From: Gammaproteobacteria bacterium
GTDB taxonomy: Bacteria; Pseudomonadota; Gammaproteobacteria; Steroidobacterales; Steroidobacteraceae
Assembly (NCBI GenBank): GCA_003137095.1
Contig: PLET01000042.1
Location: forward strand, 22,833 to 73,765
Direction of reading: 5' to 3'
Length of the DNA stretch: 50,933 bases
Position 1 is the first letter of the stretch, and the number at the start of each line of letters is the position of its first letter. This document shows positions 26,129-34,423 of this stretch, piece by piece. The position numbers and the translations under genes were made by a program. Under the pieces are notes generated by a model that saw nothing but the letters and a program-made list of their open reading frames with translations, had not been told where the DNA came from and made no database searches.

Positions 26129-27483
26129 GCGACGAGCCGGTAGCAGGGGACGTATTCGGCTCCGGCGAGTTTCATGCGCCGCTGCGCGACGAAGGAGCGC
26201 AGCAGCTCGTCCAGCGGCTCCATGATCGACGGATCCCCGGTCAGTTCGAACGGGCCATGGCGCTCGATGGCGCTCACCCCGTATTCCTTGACGTTGCCGG
26301 CGACGATTCCAGAAAAGGCGCGGCGCAGATCCGCCGCTCGTTGATGGATCGGCCGGTCATGCGACAGGCGCAGCGCACGCATCGATTCGTGGCTGACTTC
26401 GAACGGCAGCTGGAACTCCAGTGGAATCCGGAGCAGCCAGTTGTAGCTGTAGGAATCGCTCTTTGCGCGGCGATAGTCGCGGATCAGCTTCAGACCCTGC
26501 ACCAGCTCTCGGGCCACGCCGGGTGCGTCGTCGATGATGATCTTGTAGCGCATTTGTGCCGCTGCGCCGAGCGTTGCGCCGACGAAGCGGTGTATCTGCT
26601 GAAAATATTCGATGCTGTCCGCCGGGCCGGTGAACACCACCGGAAGCGGCAGATCCTGATTGGCGGGGTCGAGCAGGATGCCGAGCAGATACAGGATCTC
26701 TTCGGCGGTGCCCGCCCCGCCCGGAAATATCACGATGCCGTGGGCGAGGCGCACGAAGGCCTCGAGGCGCTTTTCGATGTCCGGCATGATCACCAGCTGG
26801 CTGACGATCGGATTCGGCGGCTCGGCTGCGATGATGCCCGGTTCGGTGACGCCCAGATAGCGCCCGTTGACGATGCGCTGCTTGGAGTGCCCGATGGCGG
26901 CGCCCTTCATCGGACCCTTCATGGCGCCCGGACCGCAGCCGGTACAAACATCCAGCCCGCGCAGCCCGAGCTCATAGCCGACTTTCTTGGTGTAGTCGTA
27001 TTCGACGCGGCCGATGGAGTGCCCGCCCCAGCAGACGACGAGATTCGGCCGCATCTGCAATTCCAGCACCCGTGCATTGCGCAGTATGTGAAACACGGCA
27101 TTGGTGATGCTGGAGGAGGACTTCAGGTCGAAGCGGCCGCCCTCCATGATCTCCGTCGAGATGAACACCACATCGCGCAGCACCGCGAACAGGTGCTCCT
27201 TCAATCCCTTGATCATCTCGCCGTCCACGAAAGCCGAGGCCGGCGCGTTCTTGATCTCCAGCTTGATGCCCCAGGGCTGGCGCACGATGCGCAGATCGAA
27301 ATCGCGGTACTTCTCGAAGATCCGCCGGGAATCATCGACGTCGCCGCCCGAGTTGAGGACGGCGAGCGCGCATTTGCGGAACAGCGGGTACAGGCCACCC
27401 TGGCTGGAATCGGCCAGCCTCTCGATCTCCTGCTGCGACAGTTGTTCGAGGCTGCCCTTGGGACCGACGCGCGCATCCACCAT
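26125..27483 (-). CDS. ppnN: PpnN-type nucleotide 5'-monophosphate nucleosidase (LOG family)
   Basis: 452 aa, E. coli PpnN 454. Cleaves the N-glycosidic bond of purine and pyrimidine monophosphates; the E. coli enzyme is regulated by (p)ppGpp. LOG signature PGGAGTAEE, plus FVDGEMIKGLKEHLFAVLRD near the N-terminus and CTGCGPGAMKGPMKGA. ATG 27483 fits the homologue's length; GTG 27510 adds nine residues. Follows the L,D-transpeptidase by 36 bases and is coupled to the Cys-motif protein. Confidence 0.93.
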   Translation of the reverse strand: MVDARVGPKGSLEQLSQQEIERLADSSQGGLYPLFRKCALAVLNSGGDVDDSRRIFEKYRDFDLRIVRQPWGIKLEIKNAPASAFVDGEMIKGLKEHLFAVLRDVVFISTEIMEGGRFDLKSSSSITNAVFHILRNARVLELQMRPNLVVCWGGHSIGRVEYDYTKKVGYELGLRGLDVCTGCGPGAMKGPMKGAAIGHSKQRIVNGRYLGVTEPGIIAAEPPNPIVSQLVIMPDIEKRLEAFVRLAHGIVIFPGGAGTAEEILYLLGILLDPANQDLPLPVVFTGPADSIEYFQQIHRFVGATLGAAAQMRYKIIIDDAPGVARELVQGLKLIRDYRRAKSDSYSYNWLLRIPLEFQLPFEVSHESMRALRLSHDRPIHQRAADLRRAFSGIVAGNVKEYGVSAIERHGPFELTGDPSIMEPLDELLRSFVAQRRMKLAGAEYVPCYRLVA

Positions 27484-27519
27484 GTCACTCGATAGAATCG
27501 TGGTTTCCACGGGGCACCG

Positions 27520-28068
27520 TCAGGGACGAATTTCGATCGGGGTATTGTCTTGTGTGCGCAGCCAAACCTCGACCATGTCGGAATTGGACAGGGCGATGCA
27601 GCCGTCGGTCCAGTCGTTTGACGCGTAATATTCTGGCGAATGCTTGGGCGCATTGGGCCAGCCGTGGATCATGATCGCACCTCCCGGAGCCCAGCCCTTC
27701 TTGTGCGCCCGCTGTTCGTCTTCCTTGTTCGGATAGGATACCTGGATGGCGAGAAAGTACTCGCTGCGGGTATTGCGCCGCGCCAGGCTGTAACGTCCCT
27801 CCGGCGTGCGGAAATCGTGCTCGCGCTCCTTCTGGCCGATCGGATTCAATCCCAGGGCCACCCGATACGCCCCCAGCAGCCGGCTGCCGTTGTACAGGTA
27901 CAGCTTGTGCTGCGATTTGACGACGACGACGCGGTCTGCGGCCGCGATCTCCCCCGCGACCGCGGCGCCGGGCTCGCCGGCCGCGGCAATGATCACCGAT
28001 GCGCCGAGCGCCAGCAGCGCACGGACGGCGCGGCGTTTCGCCGGGCAGGGTGGATTTCGATTTGACAT
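27520..28068 (-). CDS. L,D-transpeptidase (YkuD family)
   Basis: 182 aa. Exported enzyme making meso-DAP cross-links or attaching proteins to peptidoglycan. Signal peptide at residues ~1-35 (AVRALLALGASVIIAAAG). The YkuD domain follows, with RTPEGRYSL, IMIHGWPN and catalytic WTDGCIALSN. ATG 28068 lies only eight bases from a perfect TATAAT (28076-28081 on this strand), so the transcript may begin at or next to the start codon. First gene of ldt-ppnN-unknown. Confidence 0.9.
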   Translation of the reverse strand: MSNRNPPCPAKRRAVRALLALGASVIIAAAGEPGAAVAGEIAAADRVVVVKSQHKLYLYNGSRLLGAYRVALGLNPIGQKEREHDFRTPEGRYSLARRNTRSEYFLAIQVSYPNKEDEQRAHKKGWAPGGAIMIHGWPNAPKHSPEYYASNDWTDGCIALSNSDMVEVWLRTQDNTPIEIRP

Positions 28069-28075
28069 TGGCAAA

Positions 28076-28081
28076 ATTATA
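28076..28081 (-). promoter_or_regulatory. TATAAT -10 box immediately upstream of the L,D-transpeptidase
   Basis: Exact TATAAT on the minus strand, ending seven bases before ATG 28068, which would make a leaderless or near-leaderless mRNA. The expected -35 position holds ATCCTC, a poor match. Confidence 0.45.
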
Positions 28082-28138
28082 CCGTGAAGCGCGGCCGGGA
28101 GGATCTGCCGTGGCTCACGTCCCGGCTATACTGGCCGC

Positions 28139-28702
28139 ATGCGTTCATGGCGAATCTTGCTGGGCATGGCCGCCGGCCTCGCGCTGGGCTGCGCCGGCCA
28201 ATCGCAGAAGACCGTCGAGGTGCTCGACCCGCGTACCGGCGTTACCGTGGGCGTACTGGACGATCCCATCGAGTTCGTGCAGCTCTCCGGGGTGGCATTC
28301 GGCAAGCGCTCGAATTTCGCCTATCTCGGACCGGTCGAATGGAATCGCATGGGCAGCTACAGCTATGGACTGTGGGTTCACATCGCCCCCGGCAACGACG
28401 TGCAACCCGCCGATATTCGCGCGCCCGCGGCACTCAGCTTGCTGCTCGATGACGGCCCCATGGTGCTCACGCCGATCGATCCGCCGGCCCTGGTCGGCGA
28501 CGCGTATCGTCCCGTGGTCTCGTGGGGACAAACGGCATATTTCGCGCTCACGGTGCCCGGACTGAAGCGGCTGGCCGCGAGCCGCCGGCTCGATCTGCAA
28601 TGCCGTGCCGTCGGCGGCGGCGACATCGCGATGCTGCCCTCCCACGATACCCGCGCGGCGCTCGATCGGTACGTGCGGGCGCGCGGTCTCATCGGCGATT
28701 GA
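28139..28702 (+). CDS. exported protein of unknown function, possible lipoprotein
   Basis: 187 aa. N-terminal signal peptide RILLGMAAGLALGCAG ends in an imperfect lipobox (ALGC, Cys18), so lipid attachment is plausible but unproved. The mature part is beta-rich with no catalytic motif seen (YLGPVEWNRMGSYSYGLWVH). TATACT lies at 28127-28132, seven bases before the ATG, and no Shine-Dalgarno is visible. It overlaps the MltD-type gene end-to-end by 14 bp. Confidence 0.75.
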   Translation: MRSWRILLGMAAGLALGCAGQSQKTVEVLDPRTGVTVGVLDDPIEFVQLSGVAFGKRSNFAYLGPVEWNRMGSYSYGLWVHIAPGNDVQPADIRAPAALSLLLDDGPMVLTPIDPPALVGDAYRPVVSWGQTAYFALTVPGLKRLAASRRLDLQCRAVGGGDIAMLPSHDTRAALDRYVRARGLIGD

Positions 28703-30944
28703 TGGCGACGACCTTGGGCAGCACGATCGGCGTGCCCGACCGCACTTCGTTGAAATCCACGTCCGGATTGTATTGCGCCACCAGCCAGATCGGCAGATCG
28801 GCGTGCGTTTGCGCGATGCTCCACAGCGTTTCGCCGCGCTTGACGGCGTAGCTGTCCGTACTGGCGATGCGGTGCAAGGCGAAGAAAGCCTCCTGCAGGC
28901 TCTGATGATAGGCGCGCCGCGCGGTCTGCACCTGCGCGGCGGACACCCTCGACAGATCCAGGGTGACCCTTCGGCCGAGGGCCACCATGGCTCCCTTGAG
29001 GTGATTGAGCGCCCGCAGCCGCGCCACGCTCACGCCGCACCAATCGGCGAAATATCCGAGCGTCTCGGCCGGCTGCACCACCACCGTGCCATCGCCGCCG
29101 ACGCTGTAATCCAATGTGTCGGTGCTGCCCGCCGGGGCCGCCGCCGGTGCCAGTGCGGCGCTCTGCGGCTGCCAGTCGAACTCCGCCTCATGCACGCCCC
29201 GCCGGGTGCGCGCAGGCAGGGAGGCCTCGATGGGCGGCGCGCCGCGCGGCAGCTGGGGCAACTCGGACCACTGGGGCGATTGGGGTGACCGAGGCGACGC
29301 TGCGCGCGCGGCGCTTGCGCCAGCCGCCGGCGGCGCCTCCCCGGCTGACTGCCCGGCCGGCGGCGGCTCGTCGAGCGCTTCCGGCGCATCAATCTGCCGG
29401 TACCCGAAGGCGTGCAGGTACGCAGCGGCCGGCGGACGCGGCGGCAATGAGGCATCGAGAGGCGGGGGCGTGCGCATCGCCAACAGCGGGACTGGCGGCG
29501 CGGCGCTATCGGATGGCGCGCGGTCGGCGGCCGGGTTTGGCGCGGCAGGTGACGTGATGGCGGTGGGCGGTGCGCGGGTGGTGGACGGCGTCAGGTCCGC
29601 GCCCAGCCCCTGTCCGGCGCGCGACAGCGGCAGCGGCAACGCCAGCGTCTCGCCACGCTGCACGGTGGCCGTGCTCCGCATGCCGTTGGCCGCGAGCAGG
29701 CGGCTCAAGCTCACGCCGATCCTGGACGCGACGACCGCCAGCGTCTCGCCGCGCCGCATGCGATGGCTGCCGTCGTTGCGCTGCGCGAGATACCGCTGGC
29801 TCGCGGGCAGCCGCGACCACGCGGCCGCGAGTTCGGCCGGGGCCGGCGCCGCTCCCGGCAGGCGCAGCGCATAGCCCCGCGGCACGAAGCGTGCGCCGCT
29901 CCAGATGGGCGGGCGCAGCGCCGGGTTCAGCACCTTGAGCGCCCCCAGGTCGACCCTGAAGGCCCTGGCCAGCGCCTCCACGGGAATGTAGTCGGGCAGT
30001 TCGGTGGTCCAGCTCTCGGTGTTCGGCAGGCGCACGATCGGCCCGAAGTAACCGTCGGCGCGGCGGTCGATCTCGAGCGCGGCCAGGAACGCCACGTAGA
30101 AATTGCGTGAGGCGAAGCCGAAGTTGGGTCCTTGATAGCGCCGCAGGATGGTGGCGATGTTGCTGGTGCCAAGTTCGTCCTGGGCGCGGCGCAGGCCGCC
30201 GGGTCCGTGATTGTAGGCCGTGACCGCGAGCGGCCAGCTGCCGAGCAGCCGGTAGTTGTAGAGCATGAGATTGGCGGCCGCCTCGGTGGCGCTGTACGGA
30301 TCCAGCCGCTGATCGACCAGGGAGTCGACGCGCATGAAGCGGCGTGCGGTCGAGGGCATGAACTGCCACAGGCCGGCGGCGCCTACGCGTGAATAGGCCG
30401 CGGTATCGAACGAGGATTCGACGTGCGGCAACGCCGCGATCTCCTCCGGCACGCCGAGATCGCGCAAGCTGCGGGCAATGTGCGTCTCCCAGGCGGCCGC
30501 GCGCTGCAGACCTTCGTGAAACCGGTCGGCCTGTCCCAGCTGAAAGCGGATGCGCGTGATCGCGTCGCGAAAGTCCGCGGCCGATGCCTGTTCGCCGAAG
30601 GCGTGCCGGATGCGCCGCTCGTGCGCGTTGCCGGGCTCCCCGCCCGCCGCGAAGCGGCGCAGCAGTTCGACGTAGCGCGCCTTGGCTTCCGTCACCCGCT
30701 TCTCGCGCAGCTGCGGGGCGAGGTCGGCGTCGAAATGCAGAACCTCGTACACCAGTCCGAGATGGCGGTCGTCGTGCAGCAGCCCCGCGCCCGTTCCCAC
30801 CTCGGTGTAGACCCGTATCCAGAAGCGCACGTCCGGCTCCAGTTCCGTCGGATACACGAAGGGACTGCTCGCAGGCGCCCCGGGCGGCGGTGGCATTTGC
30901 ACCGGATCGGCCGCCCGCGCCGGCGGCGCGAGCAGCGCGATCAC
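28689..30944 (-). CDS. mltD: MltD-type membrane-bound lytic murein transglycosylase with LysM domains
   Basis: 751 aa. Cleaves peptidoglycan glycan strands with 1,6-anhydro ends. SLT domain ~165-300 with catalytic Glu176 (HVESSFD), GAAGLWQFMPSTAR and AVTAYNHGPGG. LysM repeats lie at ~390-435, ~610-660 and ~700-745 (YAVKRGETLWSIAQ); a Pro/Ala-rich linker separates the first two. The only conventional start in frame, GTG 30944, leaves a short signal peptide (IALLAPPARA) without a basic n-region. In-frame sense codons extend upstream without ATG, GTG or TTG, so the true start may be a rare codon. Confidence 0.9.
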   Translation of the reverse strand: MIALLAPPARAADPVQMPPPPGAPASSPFVYPTELEPDVRFWIRVYTEVGTGAGLLHDDRHLGLVYEVLHFDADLAPQLREKRVTEAKARYVELLRRFAAGGEPGNAHERRIRHAFGEQASAADFRDAITRIRFQLGQADRFHEGLQRAAAWETHIARSLRDLGVPEEIAALPHVESSFDTAAYSRVGAAGLWQFMPSTARRFMRVDSLVDQRLDPYSATEAAANLMLYNYRLLGSWPLAVTAYNHGPGGLRRAQDELGTSNIATILRRYQGPNFGFASRNFYVAFLAALEIDRRADGYFGPIVRLPNTESWTTELPDYIPVEALARAFRVDLGALKVLNPALRPPIWSGARFVPRGYALRLPGAAPAPAELAAAWSRLPASQRYLAQRNDGSHRMRRGETLAVVASRIGVSLSRLLAANGMRSTATVQRGETLALPLPLSRAGQGLGADLTPSTTRAPPTAITSPAAPNPAADRAPSDSAAPPVPLLAMRTPPPLDASLPPRPPAAAYLHAFGYRQIDAPEALDEPPPAGQSAGEAPPAAGASAARAASPRSPQSPQWSELPQLPRGAPPIEASLPARTRRGVHEAEFDWQPQSAALAPAAAPAGSTDTLDYSVGGDGTVVVQPAETLGYFADWCGVSVARLRALNHLKGAMVALGRRVTLDLSRVSAAQVQTARRAYHQSLQEAFFALHRIASTDSYAVKRGETLWSIAQTHADLPIWLVAQYNPDVDFNEVRSGTPIVLPKVVAINRR

Positions 30945-31017
30945 CGCCGCGGTCGCAAGATATCGCGTCGCGGCTATGTTGATCGCAATGCCGGTGACCT
31001 GGCGCGTGATCCGACGC

Positions 31018-31722
31018 CTATCCGCATTTCGAGTCGCCGCAGTTCAGGCAGGTATGGCAGCCGTCCATCATGACCACCGCGGCCGTGCTGCATTTCGCGC
31101 ACAGCTGCGCGCCTTCGGGAAAATGCGATTTGGAGAACGCATCCGTCTGCTTGGCGCGTGCCTCGAACTCGGCGCGCTTTTCCTGAACCATCTTGAGCTG
31201 GTGCACGTCCAGTTCGGGCTTCTTCAGCAGGCCGATGGATTGCAGGTGGCGCTCGATGACGTAGCCAAGCTCCGCGATGGTCGAGGGCATGAACTTGCCC
31301 CCCGGCTGCCAGTAGCCGCCCTTCGGATCGAACACCGCCTTGAGCTCATCGACCAGGAACGTGGTGTCACCACCCTTGCGGAACACCGCCGAGATGACGC
31401 GGGTGAGCGCCACGATCCATTGAAAATGGTCGAGATTCTTCGAATTGATGAACACCTCGAACGGCCGCCGCTGCTCGTGCGGCGTGCCCTCGTTGAGCAC
31501 GATGTCATTGATGGTCACGTACATCGCGTGATCCGAGACCGGGGTCTTGATCTTGTAGGTCGAGCCGATCAGCACTTCCGGCCGCTCGAGCTTCTCGTGC
31601 ATCCAGATGACGTTGTCCTGCGTCTTCAGGGCCTCCTTGGGCGCAGCCGCGGCGGCGTCCTTGATCTCCGGCTTGAGCACCCGGTACTTGGTGATCTTCT
31701 TGTCTATCTTGATTTTTGCCAT
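31018..31722 (-). CDS. nrdJb: NrdJb, class II ribonucleotide reductase C-terminal subunit
   Basis: 234 aa. Split C-terminal part of the B12-dependent class II reductase, carrying the TSCPD-type region (STIAELGYVIERHLQ, GGDTTFLVDELKAVFD) and a cysteine-rich tail with four CxxC-like pairs (CAKC, CHTC, CGDSKC) that probably passes electrons or binds zinc. ATG 31722 starts two bases after the nrdJa stop. A separate nrdJb gene is known in pseudomonads. Confidence 0.9.
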   Translation of the reverse strand: MAKIKIDKKITKYRVLKPEIKDAAAAAPKEALKTQDNVIWMHEKLERPEVLIGSTYKIKTPVSDHAMYVTINDIVLNEGTPHEQRRPFEVFINSKNLDHFQWIVALTRVISAVFRKGGDTTFLVDELKAVFDPKGGYWQPGGKFMPSTIAELGYVIERHLQSIGLLKKPELDVHQLKMVQEKRAEFEARAKQTDAFSKSHFPEGAQLCAKCSTAAVVMMDGCHTCLNCGDSKCG

Positions 31723-31724
31723 GA

Positions 31725-33872
31725 TCAAAATTTCCCGTAATAACCTTCTTTGAGCGCGTCGTAGAGATTCGCGGCGGTGTGCATCTCGCCGTCGTATTCG
31801 ATCTCCTGATCACCTTTCGCCTCGACTTCGGTGCCGTCCGCCAGCGTGAACACATAGGTCGTGTTCTTCAGGTCCTCCTCCTTGACCAGCACGCCCTGGA
31901 AGGCCTCCGGATTGAAGCGGAACGTCGTGCATCCCTTGAGCCCCTGTTCGTGGGCGTACAGATAGATGTCCTTGAAGTCCTCGTACTTGTAGTCGGTCGG
32001 CACGTTCGCCGTCTTCGAGATGGACGAGTCGACCCACAGCTGCGCAGCCGCCTGGATGTCGACGTGCTCTTTCGGGCCGATGTCGTCCGCCGATATGAAG
32101 TAATCCGGCAGCTTTTCCGCCGGATTCTGCGAATTCGGCATGGCGCGGGGGTTCACCAGCTCACGGTACGCGAGAAGTTCGAACGAGAATACGTCCACCT
32201 TCTCCTTCGACTTCTTGCCCTCGCGGATCACATTGCGGAAATAGTGGTGTGCGAACGAGGGTTCGATGCCGTTGGAGGCATTGTTGGCGAGCGACAGGGA
32301 TATCGTGCCGGTGGGCGCGATCGAGGTGTGATGCGTGAAGCGCGCGCCGATTTCGGCCAGTTCGTCGACCAATTCCGGCGATGCCTCGGCGATTCTCTGC
32401 ATGTAGCGGCTGTAGCGCGCGTGCAGGACGCGGCCGGGCACCCGTGCGCCGACCCGCCAGCCGTCCTTGACCATTTCGGGGCGCTTGCGCAGCATTTCGC
32501 GCGTGACCGTGAACTCCTCGCTCATGATCGGCGCCGGGCCCTTCTCGCGCGCCAGATCGAGCGCCGCTTCCCAGCCGGCCACCGCCATCTCACGCGAAAC
32601 GTTCTGCGAGAACGCCACCGATTTCTTGGAGCCGTATTTCATGCACAGCATCGTGATGGTCGATCCGAGACCCAGGAAGCCCATGCCATGGCGGCGCTTG
32701 CGCAATATTTCATTGCGCTGCGGCTCCAGCGGCAGGCCGTTGATCTCGACCACGTTGTCGAGCATGCGCGTGAACACCTTCACCACCTTGCGGTAGGTCT
32801 CCCAGTCGAAGCGCGCGCTCTCGGTGAAAGGATCGACGACGAACTTGGTGAGATTCACCGAGCCCAGCAGGCAGGATCCGTAGGGCGGCAACGGCTGTTC
32901 GCCGCATGGATTGGTGGCGCGGATGTTCTCCGCCCACCAGTTGTTGTTCATCTCGTTGACCTTGTCGACCAGGATGAATCCCGGCTCGGCGAAATCGTAG
33001 GTCGACGACATGATCAGATCCCACATGCGCCGCGCGGGCAGGGTCTTGTAGATCTTGCAGGCGACCAGCCCCTCCTCGTTGGCCACGTAGCCGTCGGTAT
33101 GGGGCCACTCGCGCCACACGAATTTGCCCTCGTCGGACAGATCGGGGGATTCGCTTTCGAACTCCTTGATGCCGAGGGGGAACGCCAGCTTCCAATCGCC
33201 GTCGCTTCTGACCACCCGCATGAATTCATCGGTGATGAGCAGGGACAGATTGAACTGCCGCAGCCGGCCGTTCTCCCGCTTGGCGCGGATGAACTCGAGC
33301 ACGTCGGGGTGGCCGATGTCGAAGGTGCCCATCTGGGCGCCGCGCCGGCCGCCCGCCGAGGACACGGTGAAGCACATCTTGTCGTAGATATCCATGAAGG
33401 ACAGCGGACCGGAGGTGTACGCGCCGGCGCCCGACACATAGGCGCCGCGCGGCCGCAGCGTCGAGAACTCGTAACCGATGCCGCAGCCCGCCTTGAGCGT
33501 GAGTCCGGCTTCGTGGACCTTGTTCAGGATGTCGTGCATCGAATCGCGGATCGTGCCGGACACCGTGCAATTGATGGTCGATGTGGCGGGCTTGTGTTCG
33601 AGCGCGCCGGCATTCGAGGTGACGCGGCCCGCCGGAATCGCACCATGGCGCAGCGCCCAGAGGAACGAATCGTTCCACTGCTCCCGGCATTCTTCCGGCT
33701 CGACGTCCGCGAGCGCGCGCGCGACCCGCTTGTAGGTGTCGTCCATCGACTGATCGATGGGCGTACCGTCCTTGGCGGTCAGGCGGTATTTCTTGTCCCA
33801 GATGTCGAAGGAGGCCTCCTGGAAGGGAATGCTGCCGACATCTTTTGACTGAAGCTTGACCACCGTGTTCAT
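31725..33872 (-). CDS. nrdJa: NrdJa, adenosylcobalamin-dependent ribonucleotide reductase catalytic subunit
   Basis: 715 aa. Makes deoxyribonucleotides in an oxygen-independent way using adenosylcobalamin. Family blocks: GRVTSNAGALEHKPATSTIN, GCGIGYEFSTLRPRG, SAGGRRGAQMG, NLSLLITDEFM, the active-site ATNPCGEQPLPPYGSCLLG, and SIAPTGTISLSLANNASNGI. ATG 33872. Paired with nrdJb. No nrdA/B or nrdD genes are present here. A cobalamin riboswitch was looked for upstream and not found. Confidence 0.95.
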   Translation of the reverse strand: MNTVVKLQSKDVGSIPFQEASFDIWDKKYRLTAKDGTPIDQSMDDTYKRVARALADVEPEECREQWNDSFLWALRHGAIPAGRVTSNAGALEHKPATSTINCTVSGTIRDSMHDILNKVHEAGLTLKAGCGIGYEFSTLRPRGAYVSGAGAYTSGPLSFMDIYDKMCFTVSSAGGRRGAQMGTFDIGHPDVLEFIRAKRENGRLRQFNLSLLITDEFMRVVRSDGDWKLAFPLGIKEFESESPDLSDEGKFVWREWPHTDGYVANEEGLVACKIYKTLPARRMWDLIMSSTYDFAEPGFILVDKVNEMNNNWWAENIRATNPCGEQPLPPYGSCLLGSVNLTKFVVDPFTESARFDWETYRKVVKVFTRMLDNVVEINGLPLEPQRNEILRKRRHGMGFLGLGSTITMLCMKYGSKKSVAFSQNVSREMAVAGWEAALDLAREKGPAPIMSEEFTVTREMLRKRPEMVKDGWRVGARVPGRVLHARYSRYMQRIAEASPELVDELAEIGARFTHHTSIAPTGTISLSLANNASNGIEPSFAHHYFRNVIREGKKSKEKVDVFSFELLAYRELVNPRAMPNSQNPAEKLPDYFISADDIGPKEHVDIQAAAQLWVDSSISKTANVPTDYKYEDFKDIYLYAHEQGLKGCTTFRFNPEAFQGVLVKEEDLKNTTYVFTLADGTEVEAKGDQEIEYDGEMHTAANLYDALKEGYYGKF

Positions 33873-33889
33873 GGGTACGAAACCGCTCC

Positions 33890-33918
33890 GTTATACTTTG
33901 TCCCGACTTGATCCCGAC
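33890..33918 (-). promoter_or_regulatory. nrdJa: nrdJa promoter region with 11-bp spaced direct repeats
   Basis: On the minus strand a -10-like TATAAC (33895-33890) lies 17 bases before the ATG. Just upstream, GTCGGGA occurs twice (33918-33912 and 33907-33901) separated by four bases, an 11-bp period that places both on one DNA face. No consensus -35 at 17 bp; TTGTCG lies at 19 bp spacing. No NrdR-box pair was recognised. Confidence 0.4.
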
Positions 33919-34279
33919 AAAACAGAAATGGCCGCAAAACCGCGCAGGTCCGCAATCGATCGATCGAGTTTTGAATTGAACCTGAGGGGGAACTAACGCG
34001 AGAGCCAACCACTACATCTTGTGCCTATGGTGAAAGGTTAAGACTTGGCGGCGACCACCGTCAAGATATTTCTCTGCCAATTTAGTCGATAAAAATATTA
34101 TATTTTTCAATGAATTATAAAAATATCTAGATAAATCACCTGATTGCACTTTGCGAGCCCTAGGTCAAGAGTAATTTCCGGACATCGCAAGATCTTGTGT
34201 TTCCACACCGCATCCACATTATGTCGCATTGACGGGCTCGCCCGATCGGTACTGCGTCACGGAATCGCCGCAACTCGCC

Positions 34280-34305
34280 GTTGAAATCCGCCGCCCCAAC
34301 CCTAT
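34280..34305 (+). promoter_or_regulatory. sigma-32-like heat-shock promoter
   Basis: GTTGAA (34280-34285), 14-bp spacer, CCCTAT (34300-34305) followed by TT: one mismatch each to CTTGAA and CCCCAT, at the spacing typical of RpoH promoters. It sits 118 bp before the Hsp20 gene. Confidence 0.6.
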
Positions 34306-34324
34306 TTCGTGTGCATGGAAAAAA

Positions 34325-34350
34325 ATGCCGTGAGCACCGCTGCACGGCAT
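34325..34350 (+). promoter_or_regulatory. hairpin in the hsp20 leader
   Basis: ATGCCGTG (34325-34332) pairs perfectly with CACGGCAT (34343-34350), loop 10 nt, near the 5' end of the predicted leader. The AAGGAG ribosome-binding site (about 34413) lies further down in a U-rich context. A weaker TGGAT/ATCCA pairing brackets the region just before it. A temperature-sensing leader is possible but unproved. Confidence 0.5.
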
Positions 34351-34423
34351 CTTCAGAAATGATTTTTTGCGGATTTTCGGTTGGATTTTTCAATTTACAC
34401 ATCCATTTTTAAGGAGACAGTCC

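Larger units (their letters stand above)
33873..34423. other. 551-bp non-coding region between nrdJa and hsp20
   Basis: The only long gap in the window. It holds the nrdJa promoter end, an unassigned segment 33919-34080, an AT-rich island at about 34081-34136, and the hsp20 heat-shock promoter and leader. The AT-rich island contains a perfect inverted repeat, AAAAATA/TATTTTT with three central bases (34091-34107), and AAAAATAT again at 34119-34126. No convincing open frame, tRNA or riboswitch is seen. A small RNA in 33919-34080 cannot be excluded. Confidence 0.7.

Noticed and set aside
31779-33848. 689-aa plus-strand frame opposite nrdJa
   Set aside because: No recognisable motif; the minus strand encodes class II ribonucleotide reductase with all expected blocks.
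31018-33872. nrdJa/nrdJb as a frameshifted single gene
   Set aside because: Each part has its own start and the split at this place is established in pseudomonads, so a real split is more likely.
33873-34260. Adenosylcobalamin riboswitch or NrdR boxes for nrdJab
   Set aside because: I looked for the B12 box core and for paired NrdR-type 16-mers and found neither.
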